Below, in pieces: positions 41,401-49,257 of a stretch of 64,000 nt of DNA. The stretch is from contig NZ_JAGGOJ010000016.1 of NCBI RefSeq assembly GCF_018614575.1, forward strand, positions 210,917-274,916, read 5' to 3'. This DNA is from Streptomyces sp. ISL-10. Lineage in GTDB: Bacteria > Actinomycetota > Actinomycetes > Streptomycetales > Streptomycetaceae. The notes under the pieces are model-generated. The model was not told where the DNA came from and ran no database searches. It saw only the letters and a list, made by a program, of their open reading frames with translations. How positions within the stretch are numbered: position 1 is the stretch's first letter; each line of letters opens with the position of its first letter. The translations under genes were made by a program, and so were the position numbers.

Positions 41401-43706
41401 CGCCTGGCGGGCTCGCCGAGCTCGCCACCGCCGCGCGCACCGCCCGCACCGCCGCCACCAAGGCCCAGGAGGTGCTCGCCGAGGCCCGTACGGCACGGGC
41501 CGAGGCCGACGAGGCGGCCGCCGAGGCCGCGCGTGTGCGGGACGAGCGGCAGGAGGCCGCGCAGCGCGCCCGGCGCGCCGCGGACGCGCTCGCCGGCCTC
41601 GCGTTCCGGCTGCGTGAACGCGCAGGCTGGCAGGCCAAGCTGCGCGAACTCGCCGACGAGGCCGCAGAGTGCGAGGCACGCGCCGCCGCTTGCCTTGAGC
41701 GCGCCAAGGCCGCCGACGAGGACCGCCGTGCCGCGCAACGCGCCGGTGACGACGCCCGCCGCACCGCCCGCGCCCTGCGCGCCGAGCGCGCCGAGATCGC
41801 CGGAGCCCCGGAGAACCTGTCCGAGGACGACGGCGACACCCCGCGCGCCTCCCTGCCCGCACTCCGCGAGGCGTATCGTGCGGCCTCCCAGCTCTACGAG
41901 AAGGTGGGCGTCGGCGCCGACCTCCGCGCCGAGCAGGCCCGCGCCGAGAGCGACGAGAGCGCCGCACTCGCGGAGCTCGACCGGCTCACCAACAAGGTCC
42001 GCACCCGCGCCGCCCAGCTCCTCGAAGGCACCGACGGCGCCGACGGTCCCTCCCGCCAGGCAGCCGCCGCCCGCGCCGAATCGCTCGTGCAGATGCTGGA
42101 GTCACGGGCGACCGAGGCGAGCGAGAAGCTCGGCCGCCTCCGAGGCGAGGCCGAGCGGCTGGCACCGGCCGACGGCGCGGCGCACACCGACCTCCCCGAC
42201 GACCTCGTGCCCGCCGACGCCGGGCACGCCCAGGCGCTGCTGCGCACGGCCGGCGGCGAACTGGCGGCCCGCACCGAGGCGCTGGAGACCGCCCGCACCA
42301 CACATGCCGAGCTGCTCCGGGCCCACCGCGCCGCCGAGGACGCCGCCGGCGGATTCGACGAGACGGCCGCGCTCCTGCGCGACCTGCTCCGCGACCACCA
42401 GCAGGACGACGAGACGGCCCGGGCTCCGGAGCCCTTTCCGGGCACGCTGGAGGAGGCCCGCAACTCCGCGGCCGAGGCCCGTCGTTCGCTCCGGGCATGC
42501 GCGACGGACCTGTCGGCCGCGGAGTCGGCGGTACGCGAGGCGAGCGACGTGCTCGTACGGCATGCGAACTCCACGCGGTACGAGCAGGTGCGCACCCCCG
42601 CGCGCCAGCAGATCCGCGAACTGCCCGCGGCCGCGCTGCCCGAGCACGCGGCGAAGTGGGCGGAGGCGTTCGCGCCCCGGCTGCGCGTGCTCACCGACGA
42701 ACTCGCGCAGCTGGAGCGCAATCGCGACACCATCGTGGACAGGCTGCGCGGCCTGGTGGAATCGGCGCTGGCGACCCTGCGTTCGGCCCAGCGGCTGTCC
42801 CGGCTGCCGGAGGGGCTCGGGGAATGGTCCGGACAGGAGTTCCTGCGGATCCGCTTCGACGAACCGGACCAGGCCACGCTCGCCGAGCGGCTCGGCGAGG
42901 TCATCGACGAGGCGACCCGCGCCGCGGTGCGGAAGAACGCCTCCGCCGCGTACGGGGAGAGTCGCCGGGACGGCATGTCTCTGCTGCTCCGGGGTGTTCA
43001 GGCTGCCCTGGAGCCGAGGGGCGTCGCGGTGGAGATCCTCAAGCCGGACGCCGTGCTCCGGGCGGAGCGGGTGTCCGTCGGGCAGATGGGCGACGTGTTC
43101 TCCGGCGGCCAGCTGCTGACGGCGGCGATCGCGCTGTACTGCACGATGGCGGCGCTGCGCAGCAACGACCGCGGCCGGGACAAGCACCGGCACGCGGGCA
43201 CGCTCTTCCTGGACAACCCCATCGGCCGGGCCAACGCGACGTATCTGCTGGAGCTCCAGCGTGCGGTCTCCGACGCCCTCGGCGTACAGCTGCTGTACAC
43301 GACGGGTCTGTTCGACACGACGGCGCTTGCCGAGTTCCCTCTGGTGATCCGGCTGCGCAACGACGCCGACCTGCGGGCGGGCCTGAAGTACATCAGCGTC
43401 GAGGAGCACCTGCGTCCCGGGCTTCCCCAGGTCGAGCCCACGGGGGAGACGGTGCACGGCGAGATCACGGCCACGCGGATGTTCAGGCGGGCGGCGGTCC
43501 CGGAGCAGGCGACACCGGAGCCGCACGGGGCCGGGAAGCAGGCGACACCGGAGCCGCACCGGGTGCCGCACCGGGCCCGGGAGCGGGCGGTGTCGGAGCC
43601 GCACGGAGCCGGGGGGCAGTCAGCACTTGAGCCGTCCGCGGTCCGGGAGCCGACGGTATCGGAGCCCCCGGCAGCGGAGGAACGGACAGTTTCTGACGCT
43701 CCCTGA
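38484..43706 (+). CDS. SMC-family ATPase (MukB/JetC-like), 1740 residues
   Basis: N-terminal ATPase half with Walker A FLENGGGKS (64-70, K69). Long Ala/Glu/Arg-rich coiled-coil stretches (about 320-615 and 935-1330) surround a globular hinge-like region (about 785-930; LGEHGIPALPGWRYLAQ, VFLVPPNPAMHDE). The C-terminal half has ABC signature FSGGQ (SGGQ 1540-1543) and Walker B TLFLDNPIGRAN (D1577, N1578), then LLYTTGLFDTTALAEFPLVIRLRND. This is the MukB/JetC layout, but longer than usual. An Ala/Gly/His-rich insertion (about 619-768) precedes the hinge and a repetitive Pro/Glu tail follows residue 1672. The expected role is ATP-driven DNA loop extrusion or loading with the two upstream proteins. 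Confidence 0.88.
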   Translation: MYELSRVRLYSIGPAGARYADTVLDLRGVGEPVPHPAPAQAEFFEEEPVGPPRRPAPAGVLFLENGGGKSVLLKLIFSVMLPGHRNTLGGASSGVLRKFLLADDCGHVALEWQHTQTGELVVVGKVSEWRGRQVSNDPRKFAEAWYSFRPGPGLSLDSLPVAESTAVRPPVEGASGARGRRRTMKGFRDAVTEAGKVYPHLDVYWEEIHDRWNEHLGDLGLDPELFRYQREMNADEGEAAGLFAVKKDSDFTDLLLRAVTDTRDTDGLADLVSGFGNKLGRRAELTAERDFTAGSVDLLGRIVEAAEARARARDIHAGAERRTRTLARRLSARAVEERVRAADLAQQVTAAAHTVTEAEQARSRSSLIAAELAYRHASLALTAAEKGAAAQRRELIDARTLHSAWQAAENVLRHRAAADRSARVAAAIREAERDAAPALAARAKAAGDLVRALHKAAEEGERVANEEEERSRALQETGEAAHRDATVAATEAQRARSEIGHLRQRLAEVEHETAEAVRAGWLDDTAPDADPARAALAASDAEKTAVAAWDSARETARSTAERAKETAAAESRAELTAARAADAAQAAENAYEAERRAAESIAEDGRLADLLSTPAVELPGPAVPVPRGPGAAPADHAPGDQATAQVPRPGAAVSTEGAHSGHGPEADATSGPSAAGAPIAGGAAVYGGHAQSDATSGHGAAGSASEAGAAAQDDAGHAQGHAARPGHGGAGADAAAHAGAPAHAQRDGAAVRGRGATPRPAGEGPLSAAELDGFADELRELLEQSVASAERQLFDLRTAAAADARILGALGDGGLLPPAPDVLATVEYLGEHGIPALPGWRYLAQSVDPADHAAVLSARPELVDGVVITDPASHARAREALAGAALLPRSAVAVGTAAALLAPVPATGTGTEEDVFLVPPNPAMHDEAAADEERHALRARATARDEEIRALAARLAGDRSLSARLAAWRDDCPPGGLAELATAARTARTAATKAQEVLAEARTARAEADEAAAEAARVRDERQEAAQRARRAADALAGLAFRLRERAGWQAKLRELADEAAECEARAAACLERAKAADEDRRAAQRAGDDARRTARALRAERAEIAGAPENLSEDDGDTPRASLPALREAYRAASQLYEKVGVGADLRAEQARAESDESAALAELDRLTNKVRTRAAQLLEGTDGADGPSRQAAAARAESLVQMLESRATEASEKLGRLRGEAERLAPADGAAHTDLPDDLVPADAGHAQALLRTAGGELAARTEALETARTTHAELLRAHRAAEDAAGGFDETAALLRDLLRDHQQDDETARAPEPFPGTLEEARNSAAEARRSLRACATDLSAAESAVREASDVLVRHANSTRYEQVRTPARQQIRELPAAALPEHAAKWAEAFAPRLRVLTDELAQLERNRDTIVDRLRGLVESALATLRSAQRLSRLPEGLGEWSGQEFLRIRFDEPDQATLAERLGEVIDEATRAAVRKNASAAYGESRRDGMSLLLRGVQAALEPRGVAVEILKPDAVLRAERVSVGQMGDVFSGGQLLTAAIALYCTMAALRSNDRGRDKHRHAGTLFLDNPIGRANATYLLELQRAVSDALGVQLLYTTGLFDTTALAEFPLVIRLRNDADLRAGLKYISVEEHLRPGLPQVEPTGETVHGEITATRMFRRAAVPEQATPEPHGAGKQATPEPHRVPHRARERAVSEPHGAGGQSALEPSAVREPTVSEPPAAEERTVSDAP
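40340..40790 (+). repeat. Low-complexity insertion in the SMC gene
   Basis: Encodes about 150 residues rich in Ala, Gly, His, Pro and Asp, with internal near-repeats such as EADATSG and QSDATSGHGAAG (nucleotide motif GACGCCACGTCGGG at 40480-40493 and 40560-40573). It separates the first coiled coil from the hinge-like domain. Confidence 0.8.
43497..43706 (+). repeat. Degenerate repeat tail of the SMC gene
   Basis: The last 70 codons encode units of the type EQATPEPHGAGK, QATPEPHRV, RAVSEPHGAGGQ, REPTVSEPPA. It follows the folded ATPase domain and looks like a disordered tail that grew by slippage. Confidence 0.75.
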
Positions 43707-43791
43707 CGCGCCGTTGCCCCCGTACCCCGTGGCACCTCAAGCGCCGCGGCGGCAGTCCTGCCGGGGCGGTGGGGCCCGTGGCCCGTGCGGG

Positions 43792-44268
43792 TCAGGCCCG
43801 GGACAGCCCGCCGGTGCCGCGCCTCCGTGGCGGGGCCGCCTCGCGCGCGGACGCGCGGGCCGCCCGGCGCGCCCGGCGGCGCTCGCGGCGCAGCTGCCGC
43901 GCGGTGCTGCTCGGCTCCGACACCACACCATGGCGCTGGTTCCACGCCTGGCGCGTCACCCATACGTCCAGCACGGCCCAGGTCGCCACCACGGTGCTCG
44001 CCACACTGCTGATCACGGTCGGGAAGGCCAGCCAGGACCCCGTCAACGACAACAGGAACGCCGCCATCGCCTGAATCAATGTCAGCGAGGTGATGATGAC
44101 GGCCCGGACCGCGGCCGTACGCACCGGGTCCGCCATACGTCGCCTGGCCTTCGGTTCCTCGACCCAGAGCGGGCGCGGCGGATATGCCTCGTCGTATGCC
44201 GGCGCCGCTTCCGGCGCGGAGACCGGTGTCTCCGCGCGACGCTCGTGCGTGTCCATGGATCCTGTCAC
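43792..44268 (-). CDS. Small membrane protein of unknown function
   Basis: 158 residues from GTG 44268; ATG 44256 (MDTHERRAE) is an alternative, with AGGA 4 nt upstream. An acidic N-terminus is followed by KARRRMADPVRTAAVRAVIITSLTLIQAMAAFLLSLTGSWLAFPTVISSVASTVVATWAVLDVWV, i.e. two membrane segments (about 56-75 and 82-105). A very basic tail (RQLRRERRRARRAARASAREAAPPRRRG) should be cytosolic. It converges on the SMC gene and is not part of that operon. Family unknown. Confidence 0.75.
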   Translation of the reverse strand: MTGSMDTHERRAETPVSAPEAAPAYDEAYPPRPLWVEEPKARRRMADPVRTAAVRAVIITSLTLIQAMAAFLLSLTGSWLAFPTVISSVASTVVATWAVLDVWVTRQAWNQRHGVVSEPSSTARQLRRERRRARRAARASAREAAPPRRRGTGGLSRA

Positions 44269-44787
44269 TCCCCACCTCTGTCCATCTTCTGGGTGGCTGC
44301 CCGGAATCCGTCGTTCTACTCCGGCCGGTCCGGCTCAGGTCCTTGCACGTCCCTGCATGTCCTTGCACGGACACCGGCCCGCGATCCCCGGAATGCGGTG
44401 CCGGCCGACGCGTCGGCTGCTGACGTCAGTGAACCCCCGCGGCTCCCCGTACGTATGGACGATCGAGGAGCCGTGAAGATTCCCGACCCCGTCCGTCCAC
44501 GGCTCGGCCGTGGCACTCCCGTGCCCTGACGCGCACCCAGGTGCACTCCATGGCCGAAGAATTCCGGCCAACTGGCCCGGTCCGAAAGGAGACGCGTTGT
44601 CGCTGCCCTGCGGCACAAAGGGGAATGCCAACACTGCGAATACCAGAAAATCCCGTAATCAGGGTCACTTGCGTCGGCCGAAAATCGCCCGGACGCTCCT
44701 TCGAGTTGCCTGGGTGACAGTAGTAGGCTCACGCCGTTTGTTGACCTAACACCCGCCGGAACGGGCCGGGTTGAGCAGGGGGAGGCC
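44269..44787. other. 519-bp intergenic region upstream of the conservon
   Basis: Divergent promoter region between the small membrane protein and cvnA. No gene is recognisable on either strand. It contains three 10-bp tandem repeats at 44339-44368 and a TAGGCT box (44724-44729) about 60 nt before cvnA that may be a -10 element. Confidence 0.5.
44339..44368. repeat. Three 10-bp tandem repeats
   Basis: GTCCTTGCAC, GTCCCTGCAT, GTCCTTGCAC in direct succession. A 10-bp period places each unit on the same helical face, as for cooperative protein binding. Confidence 0.85.
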
Positions 44788-47643
44788 ATGCGCTTTCGCG
44801 GGAAGTCCATCCGCCGGAAGATCGTGGCGCTGCTGCTCGTGCCGTTGTTCTCCCTCACTGCCTTGTGGGGGTTCGCCACCGTCCTGACCGGCCGGGAGGC
44901 CGCCGAGCTCCTGGACGCCAGCTCCGTCGCCGAACAGGTCGGCACACCCGTCGAGAACACCGTCGACGCCCTCCAGAAGGAGCGTCGCCAGACCCTCGTC
45001 TACCTGGCCGACCGCCGCGCCTCCGACGCGCTGCCCGCCCTGAGTGCCCGGCGCGACGAGTCGGACGGTGTCATCACCGCCCTGCGCGACAAGGCCCGGA
45101 CGCAGTCCGTGCGCGACGACATGACGCCCGCGACCGCCCAGCAGCTCACCTCGCTCCTCGACGCGCTCGACGGCCTCGGCGCACTGCGCCGCTCCGTCGA
45201 CACCAACACGATCACCCGGGTCCAGGCGCTCGAGTTCTTCAACCGCCTCGTCGACCCCTCCTACACCTTCCTGCTGACCCTGCACGGCCTGGGCGACGCC
45301 GAACTGGAGCGGCAGGGGGCCGGCCTGGTCGGCCTGCTCCGGGCACGCGAGATGCTCGCCCGCGAGGACGCCCTGGTCGCTTCCACGCTCACCACCCGCA
45401 AGGTCACCGGTGAGGAGATACGCACGCTCACCGACCTCGTCGCCCAGCGCAATCTGTACTACGAGCTCAACCGCGCGAGCCTGCCCGCCAAGGACCGCGA
45501 GATCCTCGAGCAGTACTGGCGCAGCCCCGAGACCGTGCCGCTGCGCGAGGCCGAGGAACGCCTCATCACCGAGGGCCCCGTGGACCGGCTCGCCTCCGCG
45601 GAGGTCGGACGCTGGGAGGAGGCCGCGACACCCGTCCTCGACGATCTGGCGCGCCGGAGCAAGGAGGCCGGCGCCCGCCACGAGGACCGCATCGAGCCGG
45701 CCGCGTACAGCGTCTTCGTACAGGCAGGGGTCGCCGGAGTGCTCGGCTTCCTCGCCGTCCTCATATCCGTGATCGTCTCCGTCCGCATCGGCCGCGACCT
45801 GGTCCGCGCCCTGACGCGGCTGCGCAAGGAGGCTCACGAAGTCTCCGGCGTACGCCTGCCCAGCGTGATGCGCCGCCTCGCCGCAGGCGAGCACGTCGAC
45901 GTGGAGACCGAGGCGCCGCGCCTGGAGTACGACAAGGACGAGATCGGGCAGGCGGGACAGGCGCTCAACACGCTGCAGCGCGCCGCCGTCGAGGCCGCCG
46001 TCCGTCAGGCCGACATGCGGCGCGGCGTCTCCGACGTCTTCGTCAACCTCGCCCGCCGCAACCAGGTCCTGCTCCACCGGCAGCTGACCCTCCTGGACGC
46101 GATGGAGCGGCGCACGGAGGACACCGAGGAACTGGCGGACCTCTTCCGCCTGGACCACCTCACCACCCGTATGCGCCGCCACGCCGAAGGTCTGGTGATC
46201 CTGTCGGGCGCAGCGCCCTCCCGCCAGTGGCGCAAGCCCATCCAGCTGATGGACGTCGTACGGGCCGCCGTCGCCGAGGTCGAGGACTACGAGCGCATCG
46301 AGGTGCGCCGACTGCCCCGTATCGGGGTCGGCGGCCCCGCCGTCGCCGACCTGACCCACCTCATCGCCGAACTCCTTGAGAACGCCACGGTGTTCTCGCC
46401 CCCGCACACCGGTGTCCAGGTCCACGGCGAACGCGTCGCCAACGGCTTCACCCTGGAGATCCACGATCGCGGTCTCGGCATGGCACCGGACGCGCTCCTC
46501 GACGCCAACCTCCGGCTGGCCGAGACGCCCGAGTTCGAGCTGTCCGACACCGACCGGCTCGGCCTGTTCGTCGTCAGCCGGCTCGCCCGGCGCCAGAACG
46601 TGCGGGTCTCGCTCCAGCAGTCCCCGTACGGCGGCACCACGGCCGTCGTGTTCATCCCGGCCGCACTCCTCACCGACGCGCCCGAGACCGAGGGGGCGGG
46701 CTTCCGGCTCGACCGCAAGACCGAGAGCGCGGCCGGACGGCGTGATCACGGCAGGCTCGCCCTGTCGAAGGCCTCCTCCGGCCTGACGGGGTCCGCCCTG
46801 CTCGACGGGCCCGTGGAACTGGAGGCGCCCGTCGGCGCCCTGGGGCCGGACGACCGCCGCGGGGACCGTGAGCGGACCGGTGCCGACGACCGCGCGGGCA
46901 TCGTCGACGATGCCCTCGCCGACCTGGAGGACACCGAGAGCGAACGCGGCGGCATTTTCCGCCCGCGATCCCGCAACCGCCGCGAGGACACGGGCAGGGG
47001 CCGGCAGGTGCCGGTTACCGGACCGGAGCCGCTCGCCGGACCCCTCCCGCTGCCCCGGCGCAGGCCCCCGACGCTGGTCGCCGACCACGGCCGCCGCGTC
47101 GACGAGCGCGGCGCCGCCGGGCGGCACCATCCCGGCACCGGCACCGGCACCGGCACCGACACCCGCGGCGGGGCGCAGCCCGCGCCGTTCGGCCGCGGCA
47201 CGCCGCTCACCGGTGGCTCTACCGCGCCCTCCGCGCCGATTCCGCTCGCCGGGGACCGCCGCGACCGGTCGGGGCAGCGGCGGGAGCCCGGGCCTCCGGA
47301 TCAGCGACAAGCACCCCGCGACCCGGCACCCGCTCCCGAAGGGACCCCCGCCGCACCGCCGCTGCTGGAGGGACTGCCACGGCGGGTCCGGCAGGCGAGC
47401 CTGGCCCCTCAGCTGAGGGAAGCGGCCGCGGCGCCCGCGCGGCCGCTCAGGGGCACGGCCGCCGGGGACGAGGTCGAGCGTGACGCCGACGAGGTCCGCC
47501 GGCGCATGGCGTCCATGCAACGAGGGTGGCAGCGCGGCCGGAGGCACAACGCCGACGAAGCCGCCGCCGAGAACGGCACGGACCAGGCCACCGGCCCTGG
47601 CCGGAACGCACCGGGAACGACATCGGAGGGGGACGGTCGATGA
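44788..47643 (+). CDS. cvnA: Conservon sensor kinase-like protein CvnA
   Basis: 951 residues, GGGGGAGG ribosome site. An N-terminal membrane segment (KIVALLLVPLFSLTALWGFATVL) is followed by an extracellular nitrate/nitrite-sensing-type helical domain and a second membrane segment near 315-335 (VFVQAGVAGVLGFLAVLISVIVSV). A HAMP-like region then leads to an ATPase domain with N-box HLIAELLENATVFSPP and G-box DRGLGMAP. The phosphoacceptor His region is degenerate, as in other CvnA proteins. The C-terminal 300 residues are Pro/Arg/Gly-rich. Conservons relay signals through CvnB-D in a complex that resembles eukaryotic G-protein coupled systems. The stop overlaps cvnB. Confidence 0.92.
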   Translation: MRFRGKSIRRKIVALLLVPLFSLTALWGFATVLTGREAAELLDASSVAEQVGTPVENTVDALQKERRQTLVYLADRRASDALPALSARRDESDGVITALRDKARTQSVRDDMTPATAQQLTSLLDALDGLGALRRSVDTNTITRVQALEFFNRLVDPSYTFLLTLHGLGDAELERQGAGLVGLLRAREMLAREDALVASTLTTRKVTGEEIRTLTDLVAQRNLYYELNRASLPAKDREILEQYWRSPETVPLREAEERLITEGPVDRLASAEVGRWEEAATPVLDDLARRSKEAGARHEDRIEPAAYSVFVQAGVAGVLGFLAVLISVIVSVRIGRDLVRALTRLRKEAHEVSGVRLPSVMRRLAAGEHVDVETEAPRLEYDKDEIGQAGQALNTLQRAAVEAAVRQADMRRGVSDVFVNLARRNQVLLHRQLTLLDAMERRTEDTEELADLFRLDHLTTRMRRHAEGLVILSGAAPSRQWRKPIQLMDVVRAAVAEVEDYERIEVRRLPRIGVGGPAVADLTHLIAELLENATVFSPPHTGVQVHGERVANGFTLEIHDRGLGMAPDALLDANLRLAETPEFELSDTDRLGLFVVSRLARRQNVRVSLQQSPYGGTTAVVFIPAALLTDAPETEGAGFRLDRKTESAAGRRDHGRLALSKASSGLTGSALLDGPVELEAPVGALGPDDRRGDRERTGADDRAGIVDDALADLEDTESERGGIFRPRSRNRREDTGRGRQVPVTGPEPLAGPLPLPRRRPPTLVADHGRRVDERGAAGRHHPGTGTGTGTDTRGGAQPAPFGRGTPLTGGSTAPSAPIPLAGDRRDRSGQRREPGPPDQRQAPRDPAPAPEGTPAAPPLLEGLPRRVRQASLAPQLREAAAAPARPLRGTAAGDEVERDADEVRRRMASMQRGWQRGRRHNADEAAAENGTDQATGPGRNAPGTTSEGDGR

Positions 47644-48095
47644 CCGCACCGCACGCCACAGCATCCAGCGCCACCGGCGCACAGCTCGCCGCGAGGGGTT
47701 CCGGCGAGCTCAACTGGCTCCTCGACGAACTGGTCGACCGCGTCGCCAGCATCCGCAAGGCGCTCGTGCTCTCCAGCGACGGCCTCGCCACCGGAACCTC
47801 CCGGGAGCTGACCCGCGAGGACAGCGAGCACCTGGCAGCGGTGGCCTCCGGTTTCCACAGCCTCGCCAAGGGCGTCGGCCGGCACTTCGACGCCGGCGCG
47901 GTCCGCCAGACGGTCGTGGAGCTCGACGAGGCGTTCCTCTTCGTCACCGCGGCGGGCGACGGCAGCTGCCTGGCCGTTCTCGCCGACGCGGACTCCGACG
48001 TGGGCCAGGTCGCCTACGAGATGACGCTCATGGTCAAGCGGGTGGGCGTCCACCTCGTCACCGCACCACGGACCGGTCCGGCCGCCGGGGGGTGA
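47640..48095 (+). CDS. cvnB: Roadblock/LC7-domain protein CvnB
   Basis: 151 residues from ATG 47640, coupled to cvnA by ATGA. The roadblock/LC7 fold is seen in ELNWLLDELVDRVASIRKALVLSSDGLATG ... LAAVASGFHSLAKGVGRHF ... VELDEAFLFVTAAGDGSCLAVLADADSDVGQVAYEMTLMVKRVG. It is the second member of the conservon and likely binds CvnD as a GTPase-activating or scaffold subunit. Confidence 0.93.
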   Translation: MTAPHATASSATGAQLAARGSGELNWLLDELVDRVASIRKALVLSSDGLATGTSRELTREDSEHLAAVASGFHSLAKGVGRHFDAGAVRQTVVELDEAFLFVTAAGDGSCLAVLADADSDVGQVAYEMTLMVKRVGVHLVTAPRTGPAAGG

Positions 48096-48104
48096 GCGGC
48101 TGCC

Positions 48105-48509
48105 ATGAGTGATTCACTCCGCAACAGCCGCAGCCTGCACCACTGGATCGACGCGGACGCCGGTCCCGTGGTCCGTCCCTACGCCATGACCCGCGGCCGC
48201 ACCACGCACGACAGCCGCCACCGGCTCGATCTGATCGCTCTGGTCGTGCCCGAGGTGTCGGCCGACGACCCGCTCCACGACCACTCTCTGTCCCCGGAGC
48301 ATGTCGAGATCGTCGAACGCTGTGGCGGCACACCTCAGTCGATCGCCGAGCTCGCCGCCGGACTGGACCTGCCCGTCGGTGTGGTCCGGGTCCTCGTCGG
48401 TGACCTCGTCGACGACGAGCTCGTCCATGTAACCCGTCCCGTACCCCCGGCCGAACTGCCGGACGTGAGCATCCTGCGCGAGGTGATCAATGGCCTTCGG
48501 GCGCTCTAG
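48105..48509 (+). CDS. cvnC: DUF742 protein CvnC
   Basis: 134 residues. PVVRPYAMTRGRT near the N-terminus and the winged-helix-like LSPEHVEIVERCGGTPQSIAELAAGLDLPVGVVRVLVGDLVDDELVHV are the DUF742 signature. The end LREVINGLRAL overlaps the start of cvnD by 20 bp. Role in the conservon complex unproven; the fold suggests protein or DNA binding. Confidence 0.93.
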   Translation: MSDSLRNSRSLHHWIDADAGPVVRPYAMTRGRTTHDSRHRLDLIALVVPEVSADDPLHDHSLSPEHVEIVERCGGTPQSIAELAAGLDLPVGVVRVLVGDLVDDELVHVTRPVPPAELPDVSILREVINGLRAL

Positions 48510-49095
48510 CCGCCGAGAGGCACCGATCGAACCGGTGACTCTGAAGATCCTGGTGGCCGGCGGCTTCGGCGTCGGCAAGACCACCTTGGTCGGCGCCGTC
48601 AGCGAGATCAGACCCCTGCGCACCGAGGAGACGCTGAGCGTGGCGGGGCGTCGCGTGGACGACCTCTCCGGTGTGGAGAGCAAGTCGACGACCACGGTCG
48701 CCATGGACTTCGGACGTATCACCCTCCGCGAGGACCTGGTGCTCTACCTCTTCGGCACGCCCGGACAGGACCGCTTCTGGTTCCTGTGGGACGAGTTGGC
48801 GCAGGGGGCGCTCGGGGCGGTCGTCCTCGCCGACACCCGCCGCCTGGGGGACTGCTTCGCGGCCATCGACTACTTCGAGCGACGGGGCATTCCGTTCGCC
48901 GTTGCCGTCAACTGCTTCGATGGGGCGAACCGCTTCCCCGCCGAGACCGTACGGGCCGCACTGGACCTGGACCCCGAAGTGCCGCTGCTGATGGGCGACG
49001 CGCGCGAACGCGAGTCGGTGAAGGCGATCCTGGTCGCCGTCGTGGAACACGCGCTGGCCCGCGCCGACCAGGCCCGCGAAGCCGTGGTGACCTGA
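48490..49095 (+). CDS. cvnD: Conservon GTPase CvnD
   Basis: 201 residues. Ras-like P-loop GGFGVGKTTLVGAVSEI, switch region KSTTTVAMDFGRI, and LYLFGTPGQDRFWFLWDELAQGALGAVVLADTRRL (DxxGQ-like motif). The NKxD motif is replaced by VNCFDG, as is usual for CvnD. The last 18 residues (VVEHALARADQAREAVVT) are repeated in diverged form just downstream of the stop. Confidence 0.93.
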   Translation: MAFGRSSRREAPIEPVTLKILVAGGFGVGKTTLVGAVSEIRPLRTEETLSVAGRRVDDLSGVESKSTTTVAMDFGRITLREDLVLYLFGTPGQDRFWFLWDELAQGALGAVVLADTRRLGDCFAAIDYFERRGIPFAVAVNCFDGANRFPAETVRAALDLDPEVPLLMGDARERESVKAILVAVVEHALARADQAREAVVT

Positions 49096-49103
49096 GACGG
49101 GCC

Positions 49104-49187
49104 GCCATCGTGGAAATGGCGTCGGCCCGCGCCGACCGGATCCGCGAGGCCGTGCACGACCGCCTCCGCGAGTTCGTGACCATGTGA
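49104..49187 (+). pseudogene. Diverged duplicate of the cvnD tail
   Basis: In one frame the segment encodes IVEMASARADRIREAVHDRLREFVTM and a stop; the first part aligns with the true CvnD C-terminus VVEHALARADQAREAV at both protein and DNA level. It lies after the cvnD stop and has no start of its own with a ribosome site. Confidence 0.6.
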
Positions 49188-49257
49188 GCCGGCACCGGCG
49201 GACGCGGCCCGTACCGCCCGTGACCATGTGAGCCGGCACCGGCGGACGCGGCCCGTA
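49175..49257 (+). repeat. 39-bp direct repeat, period 44 bp
   Basis: Bases 49175-49213 recur without change as 49219-49257. Each copy starts at the end of the duplicated cvnD tail and ends with GCGGCCCGTA, which in the right copy is the left arm of a terminator hairpin. Confidence 0.95.

Noticed and set aside
43707..44268. A JetD-type nuclease completing a Wadjet operon
   Set aside because: The gene after the SMC ATPase is convergent and encodes a two-span membrane protein with a basic tail; no TOPRIM motifs are visible.
44746..47682. 978-codon open frame antisense to cvnA
   Set aside because: Mirror of the cvnA coding frame with no recognisable domain; cvnA itself has clear membrane and ATPase motifs.
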